Assembly (NCBI RefSeq): GCF_015356865.1
Contig: NZ_JAAFZA010000024.1
Span: 1-64,000 of the forward strand
From: Catenulispora pinisilvae
GTDB lineage: Bacteria; Actinomycetota; Actinomycetes; Streptomycetales; Catenulisporaceae
DNA: 64,000 bases
Reading direction: 5' to 3'
Below the pieces are notes generated by a model. That model searched no databases, was not told where the DNA came from, and saw only the letters and a program-made list of their open reading frames with translations. Below, in pieces: positions 50,536 to 63,716 of the stretch (positions are counted from its first letter, which is position 1; each line of letters opens with the position of its first letter). The translations under genes were made by a program, and so were the position numbers.

Positions 50536-50570
50536 GCGCCGGTGTTTCACGGGAAACATCGCTCCGGCGC
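50536..50570. terminator. Hairpin with an inner parS-like palindrome between convergent genes
   Basis: GCGCCGG (50536-50542) pairs with CCGGCGC (50564-50570). Inside lies TGTTTCACGGGAAACA (50543-50558), itself a palindrome. It can end transcription from both sides. The inner 16-mer differs by one base from the parS consensus TGTTTCACGTGAAACA. Confidence 0.7.
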
Positions 50571-50587
50571 GCCCGCCGCCGCGGCGC

Positions 50588-51265
50588 TCAGTTCTGCGAC
50601 TTGGGCTTGGCCGAGGCGTCCTCGTCCAGGCCGAGCAGCTGGCGCTCCTCCTTGCTGAGCCGTTCGGTGCCGGTGCGCTCGGCCGACGCCGCCGTGGATC
50701 CCGCGGTCGAGGAAGCGGCCGGAGCCGGGGCGGCCGGCGGCGGGTTCCTGTCCACCGGCGCGGTCGTGGTGATCGCCGGCGCCTTGGCCGTGGCGGGGGT
50801 CCCCTGATCGGCCGCCGTGGCCTGGGCCCGCTCGGCCTTCGGGGCCCGCCGCGGCCGGCCGGCCATCAGCAGCGACCCGATGATCATCAGGAGCCCGCCG
50901 CCGAACGCGTAGCCCAGGCCGGTGCCCAGGCCCCGGCTGTTCGTGCCGGTGATGGTCAGCTCGCCGGCCGCCTGGCCCTGCCGGATCATCCACAGGATGG
51001 TGAAGCCGAACGCGACCACGCCGGCGAAGCCCGCCAGCGCCCGCGAGCGCAGCAGCACGCCGGCCACCGCCAGCACCGCCATGACCAGGAAGACCAGGAA
51101 GACCGAGTCCATGACCCCGGACCCGGACAGGGAGATCCCGGACCCGAAGACCTCGTAGAACTTGTAGGTGCTGCCGTGCCGGTTGTTGTACCAGGCCTGC
51201 CAGGGGCTGACGAGAGTGGCCGCCGCGCCGATCAGCACCAGGAGGCCGCCGAGGACGTTCCGCAT
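50588..51265 (-). CDS. Four-helix membrane protein of unknown function
   Basis: A 225-aa protein with four membrane helices (about 3-20, 57-74, 78-95 and 112-135) and a cytoplasmic C-terminal half rich in Ala, Pro, Thr and charged residues (GRPRRAPKAERAQ, then EERQLLGLDEDASAKPKSQ). The loop after helix 1 (YNNRHGSTYKFYEVFG) resembles Trp-rich actinobacterial membrane proteins near chaperone genes. Divergent from dnaK. ATG 51265 has GAAGGAG upstream. Confidence 0.8.
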   Translation of the reverse strand: MRNVLGGLLVLIGAAATLVSPWQAWYNNRHGSTYKFYEVFGSGISLSGSGVMDSVFLVFLVMAVLAVAGVLLRSRALAGFAGVVAFGFTILWMIRQGQAAGELTITGTNSRGLGTGLGYAFGGGLLMIIGSLLMAGRPRRAPKAERAQATAADQGTPATAKAPAITTTAPVDRNPPPAAPAPAASSTAGSTAASAERTGTERLSKEERQLLGLDEDASAKPKSQN

Positions 51266-51422
51266 GTTTCAGGCTCCTTCCACTGCCCCCCTCGGGCCGA
51301 CGCTAAGCCGTCGATCGGTACTGTGCATGTCGACGGCGGGTCTGGACGGCCGTCCGGGCGGTGTCGCGCGTTGCGCCTTCTGTTAGGCATCCGCGCAGGT
51401 CATCCGCGACTAACGCATCAAA

Positions 51423-51495
51423 GTTGAGCGCCATCCGCGCAACCTTTTGACTTCGGGTCGCCGCACCGTGCATTATTGAGCGAACTCGACTCAAC
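51423..51495 (+). promoter_or_regulatory. dnaK promoter with two HAIR (HspR) operators
   Basis: HAIR consensus is CTTGAGT-N7-ACTCAAG. ATTGAGC-N7-ACTCAAC is at 51475-51495 and a weaker GTTGAGC-N7-GCGCAAC is at 51423-51443. A promoter TTGACT (51447-51452), 18-bp spacer, CATTAT (51471-51476) lies between them, so HspR bound at the first site would cover the start of transcription. Confidence 0.85.
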
Positions 51496-51563
51496 CTGCC
51501 GCGGGCCTTCCCCACTCCATGGGCACGCGTCAGCAACGAAACGTCTTTCGCGGAGGATTCCCC

Positions 51564-53441
<1,878 letters not shown>

Positions 53442-53509
53442 GTCAGGCCGGCACCTCAGATTCCCGCTGATCGGCGAAGCTGACAGATAAAGAAGTACGA
53501 CGGCTAGAC

Positions 53510-53563
53510 GGCGCTGTGCGGGGCAGGACCATCAGCGGATGATGGACCGCCCCGTACGGCGCC
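53510..53563 (+). other. Large stem-loop in the dnaK-grpE gap
   Basis: GGCGCTGTGCGGGGC (53510-53524) pairs fully, with two G-U pairs in RNA, with GCCCCGTACGGCGCC (53549-53563). CCATCA/TGATGG forms an inner 6-bp stem. It could act as partial terminator, RNA stabiliser or processing site between dnaK and the rest of the operon. Confidence 0.65.
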
Positions 53564-53626
53564 ACCCCCAGCGACACTGAAGCCTTCCCGGACCATGGGG
53601 AAGCGGCGGGTTCAGGAGGACCATTC

Positions 53627-54304
53627 GTGAGCGACGAGTACGCGGCCGAGCGGGAAGGCGAGGGTGAGCGCGCCAACCTCGCGGTGACCGAGTTGCTGGC
53701 CAAACTCGCCGAGCGGACCAATGAGCTGCAGGGCGTGCAGACGGAGTTGGCCGAACGCACCAACGACCTGCAGCGGCTGCAGGCCGAGTTCAGCAACTAC
53801 AAGAAGCGCGTGGAGCGCGACCGCCAGGTGGTCAAGGAGACCGCGGTGGCCGGGGCGCTGTCCGAGCTGCTGCCGGTGCTGGACGACATCGGCCGGGCCC
53901 GCGAGCACGGCGAGTTGGAAGGCGGCTTCCGGCAGGTCGGCGAGGCGTTCGAGGCCGTGGTGGCCAAGCTGGGCCTGGCCCGGTTCGGCGCGGCCGGCGA
54001 GGTCTTCGACCCAAACCTGCACGAGGCGCTGCTGAGCACCACGTCCCCGGACGTGGACGAGGTGACCGTGGCGGTGCTGTTCCGTCCCGGCTACCGGATC
54101 GGCGAGCGCGTGGTCCGCGCGGCCCAGGTGCAGGTCGCCGAGCCCGGACCGGCCCCGGAGGCCGAACCGGCGCCCGAGCCGGCCGCCAAGCCCAAGCCGG
54201 CCGCTGCTGATGTCCCCACCCCGGCCGCCAAGGGCGCGGCGGGGAAGAAGGCAGAGGCCAAACCCGCTGTGGAAGTCGACGACGACGACGATTCGGGGCT
54301 GTGA
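53627..54304 (+). CDS. grpE: Nucleotide exchange factor GrpE
   Basis: A 225-aa cochaperone. A coiled-coil N-terminal half (VTELLAKLAERTNELQGVQ, ending in EFSNYKKRVERDRQ) is followed by the beta-domain (FDPNLHEALLST, VLFRPGYRIGERVVRAAQV). A 50-residue Pro/Ala/Lys-rich tail is an actinobacterial extension. It releases ADP from DnaK. GTG 53627 follows GGAGGACC. Confidence 0.96.
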   Translation: MSDEYAAEREGEGERANLAVTELLAKLAERTNELQGVQTELAERTNDLQRLQAEFSNYKKRVERDRQVVKETAVAGALSELLPVLDDIGRAREHGELEGGFRQVGEAFEAVVAKLGLARFGAAGEVFDPNLHEALLSTTSPDVDEVTVAVLFRPGYRIGERVVRAAQVQVAEPGPAPEAEPAPEPAAKPKPAAADVPTPAAKGAAGKKAEAKPAVEVDDDDDSGL

Positions 54305-54375
54305 GCCCCCGCGGCCGCCGGCGTAGACGACACGTGAACGACATGGCACAACCCGGACGGGAGGCGTGGGTTTAG

Positions 54376-55503
54376 GTGGCCGTCAACAAGGACTACTACA
54401 AGATCCTCGGAGTCCCCAAGGACGCACCGGTCGCCGACATCAAGAAGGCCTACCGGAAACTGGCGCGCCAGTATCATCCGGACGCCAACAAGGGCGACGC
54501 GGCGTCTGAGGAGAAGTTCAAGGAGATCTCCGAGGCCTACGACGTCTTGTCCGATGACAAGCGGCGCAAGGAGTACGACGACTCGCGCTCGGTCTTCGGC
54601 AACGGCGGCTTCCGGCCGCCGGGCGGCGCCGGCGCCGGCGGGTTCAACTTCGACCTCGGAGACCTGCTCGGCGGGCTGTTCAACCGCACCGGCGGGCCGA
54701 CCACGGGCGGCACCAGCACCACCGGGCGCACCACCCAGGCCCGGCGCGGCTCGGACGTGGAGTCGGAGGTGACGCTGAAGTTCAGCGACTCCATCGACGG
54801 CGCCACGGTCTCGCTCCGGTTGACCTCGGACACCCCCTGCTCGGCCTGTTCGGGCACCGGGGCCAAGGCCGGGACCACCCCGCGGGTGTGCCCGACCTGT
54901 TCGGGCACCGGCCAGGTGAGCCGGAACCAGGGCGGCTTCGCCTTCTCCGAACCCTGCCGGGACTGCAAGGGCCGCGGCCTGCTGGTCGACGACCCCTGCC
55001 CGGTGTGCCACGGCTCCGGCCGGGCCGCCAGTTCCCGGACGATCCAGGCCCGTATCCCGGCGGGCGTCCGCGACGGCCAGCGCATCCGGCTCAAGGGCAA
55101 GGGTGCCTCCGGCGAGCGCGGCGGCCCGGCCGGCGACCTCTATGTGGTGGTCCATGTGAGCCCGCACGCGGTCTTCGGACGCGAGGACGACAACCTGACC
55201 GTGACCGTGCCCGTCACCTACCCCGAGGCGGTGCTGGGCGCGGACATCCAGGTCCCGACCCTGGGCGGCATGCCGGTGACGGTGAAGCTGCCGGCCAACT
55301 CGCAGAACGGCCGGGTACTGCGGGTCCGCGGCCGGGGTGTGGCCCGCAAGGACGGCACCAAGGGCGATCTGCTGGTCCGCTTCGAGATCGCGGTCCCGGC
55401 CGAGATCGGCGACGACGCCCGGGCGGCGTTGCAGAAGTACCAGGAGGCGACCGGCAACCACCACCCGCGGGCGGAGTTGCTGGACGCGGCTAAGGGAGAG
55501 TGA
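54376..55503 (+). CDS. dnaJ: Chaperone protein DnaJ
   Basis: A 375-aa full-length Hsp40. J domain with the HPD motif (QYHPDANKG), Gly/Phe-rich region, and four CxxCxGxG zinc repeats (CSACSGTG, CPTCSGTG, CRDCKGRG, CPVCHGSG), then the C-terminal substrate domain. It delivers clients to DnaK and stimulates its ATPase. GTG 54376 follows GGGAGGCG. hspR begins 7 bp after the stop. Confidence 0.97.
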   Translation: MAVNKDYYKILGVPKDAPVADIKKAYRKLARQYHPDANKGDAASEEKFKEISEAYDVLSDDKRRKEYDDSRSVFGNGGFRPPGGAGAGGFNFDLGDLLGGLFNRTGGPTTGGTSTTGRTTQARRGSDVESEVTLKFSDSIDGATVSLRLTSDTPCSACSGTGAKAGTTPRVCPTCSGTGQVSRNQGGFAFSEPCRDCKGRGLLVDDPCPVCHGSGRAASSRTIQARIPAGVRDGQRIRLKGKGASGERGGPAGDLYVVVHVSPHAVFGREDDNLTVTVPVTYPEAVLGADIQVPTLGGMPVTVKLPANSQNGRVLRVRGRGVARKDGTKGDLLVRFEIAVPAEIGDDARAALQKYQEATGNHHPRAELLDAAKGE

Positions 55504-55510
55504 GGGACTG

Positions 55511-55984
55511 ATGGCTTCGAAGAACCCGTTCCTGCCCTTGACCGAGGAGACGCCGGTCTACGTCATCTCCGTCGCGGCCCAGCTGGCCGGGATGCACCCG
55601 CAGACCCTGCGCCAGTACGACCGGCTGGGCATCGTCTGCCCGGAGCGCACCGGAGGCGGCGGCCGCCGCTACTCGGCCCGGGACGTCGACACGCTGCGCG
55701 AAGTGCAGCGGCTGTCCCAGGACGAGGGCGTGAACCTGGCCGGGATCAAGCGGATCCGCGAACTCGAGGAGCAGGTCGCGGCCCTGTCCCGGCGGATCGC
55801 CGAACTCGAGGCCGTGACCCTCTACCCGACCCAGAGCGCGGTTCCGATCGCGATGCCGGCCGTGCCGCCGCAGCCGACCGCACCGCTGCCCCCGGCCCCG
55901 CCCGGGTACCGCGGCGACCTGCTGCCCGCGCTGCCGGCGACGTTCACCACGGCGCTGGCGGTGTGGAAGCCGCAGGGCAAGTGA
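55511..55984 (+). CDS. hspR: HspR heat-shock repressor (MerR-like)
   Basis: A 157-aa MerR-family regulator. The DNA-binding part (about 12-85) has YVISVAAQLAGMHPQTLRQYD and GGGRRYSARDVDTLREVQRLS; a dimerisation helix follows (EEQVAALSRRIAELE). HspR represses the dnaK operon and clpB by binding HAIR sites, with DnaK as corepressor. The C-terminal 60 residues are Pro/Ala-rich. Its own gene is in the operon it controls. Confidence 0.96.
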   Translation: MASKNPFLPLTEETPVYVISVAAQLAGMHPQTLRQYDRLGIVCPERTGGGGRRYSARDVDTLREVQRLSQDEGVNLAGIKRIRELEEQVAALSRRIAELEAVTLYPTQSAVPIAMPAVPPQPTAPLPPAPPGYRGDLLPALPATFTTALAVWKPQGK

Positions 55985-56087
55985 GCGCTGCGCGCCACTG
56001 AACGTCCGGCGCCACGCAACGCGCTGATAACTGAATTTCGGGGGGCTGATCTGTATTGATCTGCTTTAAAGGCGTGGAGGACTCACT

Positions 56088-58790
<2,703 letters not shown>

Positions 58791-58819
58791 TGCGGATGAT
58801 CAACCATCGGCGGTGCGAC

Positions 58820-58825
58820 TAGCGT
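58820..58825 (+). promoter_or_regulatory. -10 element of leaderless HipA-like gene
   Basis: TAGCGT, 7 nt before ATG 58833. Confidence 0.5.
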
Positions 58826-58832
58826 GGTGACC

Positions 58833-59696
58833 ATGCCTGCCGTGTTGCCGACCGTCACCGCCACCCGGTACGTGACCCCGCTCCGCGAGGGCGGTTCGCT
58901 GCCCGGACTGGTCGAGGCCTCGGACCTCGGGACGTACGTGGTGAAGTTCCGCTCGGCCGGCCAGGGTCGCAAGGCCCTGGTCGCCGAGGTCGTCGCCGGG
59001 GAACTGGCCCGGGCCCTGGGCCTGCCGGTGCCGGCTCTGGTCGGGATCGAGCTGGATCCGGCGATCGGCGCCGCCGAGCCGGATCAGGAGATCCAGGAAC
59101 TCCTTAAAGGGAGCAAGGGTCTGAACCTCGGTATGGACTATCTGCCGGGTTCGCTGGGGTATGACCCTTTAGCGTTTCCCGTGGAGTCCGAACTGGCCAG
59201 CCGCATCGTGTGGTTCGACGCGTTGGTGCGGAACGTCGACCGGTCGTGGCGGAACCCGAACCTGTTGCTGTGGCACCGCAAGCTCTATCTGATCGACCAC
59301 GGCGCTTCGCTGATCTTCCACCACAACTGGCCGGGCGCGCAGAAGGGTGCCCTGGCCCCCTTTGACGCGGGCGACCATGTGCTCGCCTCCTATGCGAAGG
59401 ACATGCCGGCTGCCGATGCCGCGCTGGCTCCGCTCGTCACCGAGGAGTTGCTGCGGTCGGTCGTGGCGATGGTCCCGGATGAGTGGCTGGCGGACGAGCC
59501 CGGGTTCGGTTCTCCCGCAGAAGTGCGCGAGGCGTACGTGGGCTACTTGTCGACCCGGGTAGCGGGACCGCGCGAGTGGTTTCCACAGGTTGTGGATAGT
59601 TCTGCACAGGAAGCTGCGCGGACTCTGGACAGCTCTGATCTCAAGGCACGCCTTAAGGCGAAGCACCCGAACTGGATGCAGGGGCGCGTGAAATGA
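58833..59696 (+). CDS. HipA-like kinase-fold protein
   Basis: A 287-aa protein of the HipA-related small kinase family. ATP-lobe lysine in YVVKFRSAGQG, catalytic loop DALVRNVDRSWRNPNLLLW (N/D residues), and metal motif YLIDHGASLIF. Unlike classic HipA there is no HipB-type DNA-binding partner; instead a DUF3037 protein is encoded in a 4-bp overlap. The pair occurs together in many genomes and its role is unknown. ATG 58833 is supported by the leaderless -10; GTG 58824 is upstream. Confidence 0.85.
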   Translation: MPAVLPTVTATRYVTPLREGGSLPGLVEASDLGTYVVKFRSAGQGRKALVAEVVAGELARALGLPVPALVGIELDPAIGAAEPDQEIQELLKGSKGLNLGMDYLPGSLGYDPLAFPVESELASRIVWFDALVRNVDRSWRNPNLLLWHRKLYLIDHGASLIFHHNWPGAQKGALAPFDAGDHVLASYAKDMPAADAALAPLVTEELLRSVVAMVPDEWLADEPGFGSPAEVREAYVGYLSTRVAGPREWFPQVVDSSAQEAARTLDSSDLKARLKAKHPNWMQGRVK

Positions 59697-60100
59697 GCGT
59701 TCAGCCTTACGAGTACTCGGTATTGCGCGCCGTTCCCCGCGTGGAGCGCGGGGAGTACGTCAACGTCGGCGTGGTGCTCTACTGCCAGCAGCTCGACTTC
59801 CTCGGATGCACCACGCAGATGGACGCTGCCCGCGTGCGCGCGCTGGATCCCACAGCGGACGTGGAGGGGATCGAGGCACTGCTCGGCGCCGTCTCCAAGG
59901 TGTGCTGCGGCGGACCGGACTCCGGTCCCGCCGGACAGGACACGCTGGGCCGGCGGTTCCGGTGGCTGATCGCGCCGCGTTCCACGGTGGTGCAGCCGGG
60001 CCCGGTGCACACCGGGCTCACGGCCGATCCCGCGGCGGCGCTGGAGCGGGTGGCCGGCTCGGTGCTCGGGCTGAAGTCGGCTGCTATGCCTTCGCTGTAG
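59693..60100 (+). CDS. DUF3037 protein, partner of the HipA-like kinase
   Basis: A 135-aa protein beginning PYEYSVLRAVPRVERGEYVNVGVVLYC, the DUF3037 signature. It is translationally coupled to the HipA-like gene (ATGA), which argues for a physical or functional pair. No known enzyme motif is visible. Confidence 0.85.
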   Translation: MSVQPYEYSVLRAVPRVERGEYVNVGVVLYCQQLDFLGCTTQMDAARVRALDPTADVEGIEALLGAVSKVCCGGPDSGPAGQDTLGRRFRWLIAPRSTVVQPGPVHTGLTADPAAALERVAGSVLGLKSAAMPSL

Positions 60101-60117
60101 CTATGCGTTCTCTAGAG

Positions 60118-61083
60118 CTATGCGTTCTCTGTAGAGGTAGTAGTCGCCGATTCCTTTAGCGTTTCCGACGCTGTGGCTACGGTCGTGGCTGCCTGGGCCG
60201 CCGCGCCGCCGGGACCGGTCAGCCGCGAAGCCGCCTCGGCGCCCCGCTTCTCGACGTCCGCGATCATCTCGCGGTCCGCGCGTGCGGTGGCCCGGGCGTT
60301 CGCCTTCTCCACGATCGCGGGCAGCATGCCGTGGAAGCGGCGCAGGTTGTTGAGCCAGGACGGCACGCAGATGACCCGGCTGCGTTTGGTGATGCCGGCG
60401 ACGACCGCCTGGCCGACCTTCTCCACCGGGTACACGCGGGATGCCGGGCCGGGTGCGGCCTTGCGGAACTTCCCGAGGACCGGATGCGAGTCCGCGCTGG
60501 TCACCAGGTCCGTCTTGACCCAGGAGAAGTAGGCCACGCCGACGTCCACGCCGAGGTGCTTCACTTCGGCGCGCAGGCTGTCGCCGAACGCTTCGGCGCC
60601 GGCCTTGGAAGCCGTGTACGCGGCCAACGCCGGCGGGTGGATGAGGGCCGCGGCCGAGGAGACCACGAGGACGTAGCCCTTGCTCTTGATGATGTGCGGG
60701 AGAGCGGTGCGGACCGTCCGCCAGACCCCGAGCAGGTTGATCTCGATGGTGCGCTCGAAGGCCGCCGGGTCGATGGACCGGATGAAGCCGGTCGGCGCCA
60801 CGCCGGCGTTGGCCACCACCACGTCGATGCCGCCGTAGTGCTCGACGATGCCGTCGACGGCTGCGTTGAGCTGGTCCCAGGAGGTGACGTCCGCGTCCCA
60901 GGCTGTCGCGTCCGGTCCACAGGACTGCGCGGTCCTGCGGAGTTCGTCAGGCTCCAGGCCGACCAGCGCGACCTTCGCCCCGGCGCGGGCCAGGCGCCGT
61001 GCCGCGTCCGCGCCGATCCCGCGTGCGGCACCGGTGATGACCACGACTTTCCCGCTGATGCCAGGCGGTCCCCAGGTTCCCAT
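60118..61083 (-). CDS. Short-chain dehydrogenase/reductase
   Basis: A 321-aa SDR with the cofactor motif ITGAARGIGADAARRLA, NAG motif in VVANAGVAP, and intact active site SS plus YTASK (LAAYTASKAGAEAF). A 60-residue C-terminal helical, Ala/Thr-rich extension follows the core. Members of this subgroup act on lipids or steroids in actinobacteria; the substrate is unknown. A leaderless -10 (TAGGGT) supports ATG 61083. The 3' end faces the DUF3037 gene 17 bp away. Confidence 0.92.
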   Translation of the reverse strand: MGTWGPPGISGKVVVITGAARGIGADAARRLARAGAKVALVGLEPDELRRTAQSCGPDATAWDADVTSWDQLNAAVDGIVEHYGGIDVVVANAGVAPTGFIRSIDPAAFERTIEINLLGVWRTVRTALPHIIKSKGYVLVVSSAAALIHPPALAAYTASKAGAEAFGDSLRAEVKHLGVDVGVAYFSWVKTDLVTSADSHPVLGKFRKAAPGPASRVYPVEKVGQAVVAGITKRSRVICVPSWLNNLRRFHGMLPAIVEKANARATARADREMIADVEKRGAEAASRLTGPGGAAAQAATTVATASETLKESATTTSTENA

Positions 61084-61089
61084 GGCCGA

Positions 61090-61095
61090 ACCCTA
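61090..61095 (-). promoter_or_regulatory. -10 element of leaderless SDR gene
   Basis: TAGGGT on the minus strand, 6 nt before ATG 61083. Confidence 0.5.
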
Positions 61096-61137
61096 CCGCC
61101 GGTAACTTACTGGACGGTAGGGGTGCGGCGCGGGCGG

Positions 61138-62838
61138 TCAGCCGCTGGTTTGCTGACCGAAGTCGTTGAAGCAAGTCATCGGGCTCGGATAGTAGGCCGA
61201 CACGCCGTATTGGTTGACCGTGGCGACTTGGAGACAGGTCACGCCGCCCGCCGTGAATTGATACGAGTAGCTGGTGCCGTTGACCGAGACGGTCTGGTCG
61301 GTCGGCGGGGGTGGGTTGAGCCCGCTGGTGGCGCCAGGGCTGACCGTGTAGTGGAGTTTGTAGCTGGTCGCGTCGGAGTGCGCCTTCCACGAGATGTTGA
61401 TCGTGGGCTCGCCGAACCAGTCCGGGATCAGGGCCGTGATCTCCCCGGCGAGCATCGGGCCCGGGGGGTTGTGGGCCGGCTGCGCCGGCGGCGCGGAAGA
61501 CTTTTTCGTCGAAGGATGCGAGGTCGGGTGGGATGCCGACGAGGTCGGCGGATCGTTCTGGTTGTTCGATTCGGAGACGATGATCGTGACCGGCTGTGAG
61601 TTGCCCTGAGTCGGTGTCGTGCCGGGCGCACCGGGTTTCACCGGGGCGACCTGCCCGCCCGGTGTCGGAGAAGGACTACCGCTGCTCGTCGTCTGCCCGC
61701 CGGAGCCGCTGCCGGAGGAGCCATCGGTGGGTGGGAACGCACCGCCGTTCTGCTGAGAACTGGCGGTCGTGCCACCGGTGTGTGCGCTGTCCGCCGATGG
61801 CCCCTTTCCGCCGCCGCTGCTCTCGGCTATGGCGACGGCGACCAGGACGAGCGCGGCGACCGTGGCGCCGGAGATCACGGCAGCGCGTTTGCCGGTCCGC
61901 CGCCTCGGGGCGAGGGACACGGTCGGCAGGTCGTACGACTCGCTGGTAGTGAGCGGCAGTCCCACGCCGAGCGCCGGCTGCTGCCACGCCACCCCGGTGA
62001 GCGGCTGCCATTCGGTGACACCGAAGAGCTCCACGATGTGCCCCGGCGATGGCCGGTCCTCGGGTTCCTTGGCCAGACAGCCTTCGATGACCCGGCGCAG
62101 CGCCTCGTCGTCCTCGGCGACGCCGGTGAGGTCCGGTTCGTTGTTGACCACCCGGTGCAGGATCGCCAGCGGGGCGCCGTCGCCGAAGGCGAGCCGGCCG
62201 GTCGCGGCGAAGACCAGCAACGCGCCGAGCGCGAAGACGTCCGACGGGCTCTCGACCGAGCGGCCGTCGGCTTGCTCGGGGGACATGTACGCGGGTGTAC
62301 CGAGGGTCTGGCCGGTGTTGGTCAGCAGCGAGGCGTCCAGGGCCCGCGCCACACCGAAGTCGATGACCTTGGGTCCGTCCGGGCCGAGCAGGATGTTCGC
62401 CGGCTTGAGGTCGCGGTGGACCACCTCCACGGCGTGGATGACCTGGAGTGCTTGCGCCACGGCGACCGCGAGCGCGCGAAGCCGTCGGTTGTCGAAGCCG
62501 CCGCCCTGGTCCACGGCGTCCTGCAGGGTCGGGCCGGGGACGTATTCGGTCGCCAGCCACGGCTGCTTGCCGTCGGTCTGCGCGGTGAAGATCTCCGCGA
62601 CCCGCGGACTGTGCACCCGCTCCGCGACCTGTAATTCCCGCGCGAAGCGTTTGCGGAACGACGGGATGTCGGCCAGATCGGACCGGACCACCTTGACGGC
62701 GGCCTGCCGTCCGTCGGCGTCGATGCCGAGGAACACCCGGCCCATGGCACCCGATCCGAGCTGGGTGACAAGCTGATATGGGCCGATCCGGTCGGTCGCC
62801 GGGGCAACCCCCCTGGGTACATTGCCGTTCATATTCAA
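61138..62838 (-). CDS. Membrane-anchored serine/threonine protein kinase
   Basis: A 566-aa eukaryotic-like kinase. Kinase domain (about 19-275) with GSGAMGRVFLG, AVKVV lysine, HRDLKPANILL, VIDFGVARAL and GTPAYMSPEQADG. One membrane helix (about 319-338), a Ser/Gly/Pro/Thr-rich spacer, and an outside domain (about 460-566) with aromatic and fibronectin-like features (INISWKAHSDATSYKLHYTV), but no PASTA repeats. The outside domain may bind a ligand. ATG 62838 has GGGGAGGCAG upstream. Confidence 0.92.
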   Translation of the reverse strand: MNMNGNVPRGVAPATDRIGPYQLVTQLGSGAMGRVFLGIDADGRQAAVKVVRSDLADIPSFRKRFARELQVAERVHSPRVAEIFTAQTDGKQPWLATEYVPGPTLQDAVDQGGGFDNRRLRALAVAVAQALQVIHAVEVVHRDLKPANILLGPDGPKVIDFGVARALDASLLTNTGQTLGTPAYMSPEQADGRSVESPSDVFALGALLVFAATGRLAFGDGAPLAILHRVVNNEPDLTGVAEDDEALRRVIEGCLAKEPEDRPSPGHIVELFGVTEWQPLTGVAWQQPALGVGLPLTTSESYDLPTVSLAPRRRTGKRAAVISGATVAALVLVAVAIAESSGGGKGPSADSAHTGGTTASSQQNGGAFPPTDGSSGSGSGGQTTSSGSPSPTPGGQVAPVKPGAPGTTPTQGNSQPVTIIVSESNNQNDPPTSSASHPTSHPSTKKSSAPPAQPAHNPPGPMLAGEITALIPDWFGEPTINISWKAHSDATSYKLHYTVSPGATSGLNPPPPTDQTVSVNGTSYSYQFTAGGVTCLQVATVNQYGVSAYYPSPMTCFNDFGQQTSG

Positions 62839-62906
62839 CGTCTGCCTCCCCTGTACGGCGTCCGGGCCATTATGGGGCAGCAGCTCAGGATCGTGCCCCC
62901 CGGCCC

Positions 62907-63701
62907 TCAGCGCAGACGGCGGTCGGTGAGAACTGGCAACGCGCTACGCGTCTGAGCGACCAGTGCCGGATCCACGTCCACCCGCAGGACCTCTTCACCA
63001 GTACCCGCTTCGGCCACGACATTCCCCCAGGGGTCGATGACCGCGGAGCGGCCGCCGAGGGGAACGCCGCCGTTGGTGCCCACGCAGTTCGTGGCGAAGA
63101 CGAAAACCTGGTCCTCAATAGCGCGGGCCTTGAGCAGCACTCGCCAATGCTCGATCCGCTTCGCAGGCCACGCCGAGCTGATGACCAGCTGCTCCATTCC
63201 TCGGTCCAGAAGCGCGCGGAACAGTTCGGGGAAGCGGAGGTCGTAACAAGTGGCGAGTCCCAGCGTTCCCCAGGGAGAGGGAACGGTGACCAGTTCTTCC
63301 CCGGCCCCCATCAGCGTCGCCTCGCCCTCGCTGAAGCCGAAGCGGTGGATCTTGCGGTACTCCGCCCGCACTCCACCGGGGCCGCGGAAGACAGAGGTGT
63401 TGTAGAGGGTCCCGTCAGCTGCGCGCTCTACATAGGAACCGAAGTGCAGCCACGTCTCAGGACCCGCGCCTTCGTGGGTCCGCACCTTCTCCAGAGCCGC
63501 GATCGGCTCGCTGTCGGCGATCGAGGCGGCGTGATCGCTCCAGCTTTTGTAGTCGAACCCGCCGGCCACCCAGAGCTCGGGCAGGACGATGAGGTCGGTT
63601 CCCGTCTCCCGCTCGGCCTCGACCAGTTTGACGACCCGGTTCCAGCGGTCGTGCGGCGCTTCCGCGTCGTCGACGACAAGCTGCATGAGCGATACGCGCA
63701 T
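62907..63701 (-). CDS. Carbon-nitrogen hydrolase (nitrilase superfamily)
   Basis: A 264-aa amidase with the Glu-Lys-Cys triad: E42 in LPELW, K117 in YRKIHRFGF, and C152 in LATCYDLRFPEL. Subgroup features fit omega-amidase/Nit-type enzymes acting on small amides (for example alpha-ketoglutaramate or deaminated glutathione). It lies between the STPK gene and the E2 gene on the same strand, with the E2 terminator just upstream. Confidence 0.92.
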   Translation of the reverse strand: MRVSLMQLVVDDAEAPHDRWNRVVKLVEAERETGTDLIVLPELWVAGGFDYKSWSDHAASIADSEPIAALEKVRTHEGAGPETWLHFGSYVERAADGTLYNTSVFRGPGGVRAEYRKIHRFGFSEGEATLMGAGEELVTVPSPWGTLGLATCYDLRFPELFRALLDRGMEQLVISSAWPAKRIEHWRVLLKARAIEDQVFVFATNCVGTNGGVPLGGRSAVIDPWGNVVAEAGTGEEVLRVDVDPALVAQTRSALPVLTDRRLR

Positions 63702-63716
63702 ACCGTCGATCGTGCC

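Noticed and set aside
55985-56087. HAIR operator in front of clpB
   Set aside because: No CTTGAGT-N7-ACTCAAG-like pair was found; clpB may be read through from hspR.
59581-59612. CCACAGGTTGTGGATAG and CTGCACAGG as a DnaA-box cluster
   Set aside because: Only one near-match (TGTGGATAG) inside the HipA-like coding sequence; no perfect box.
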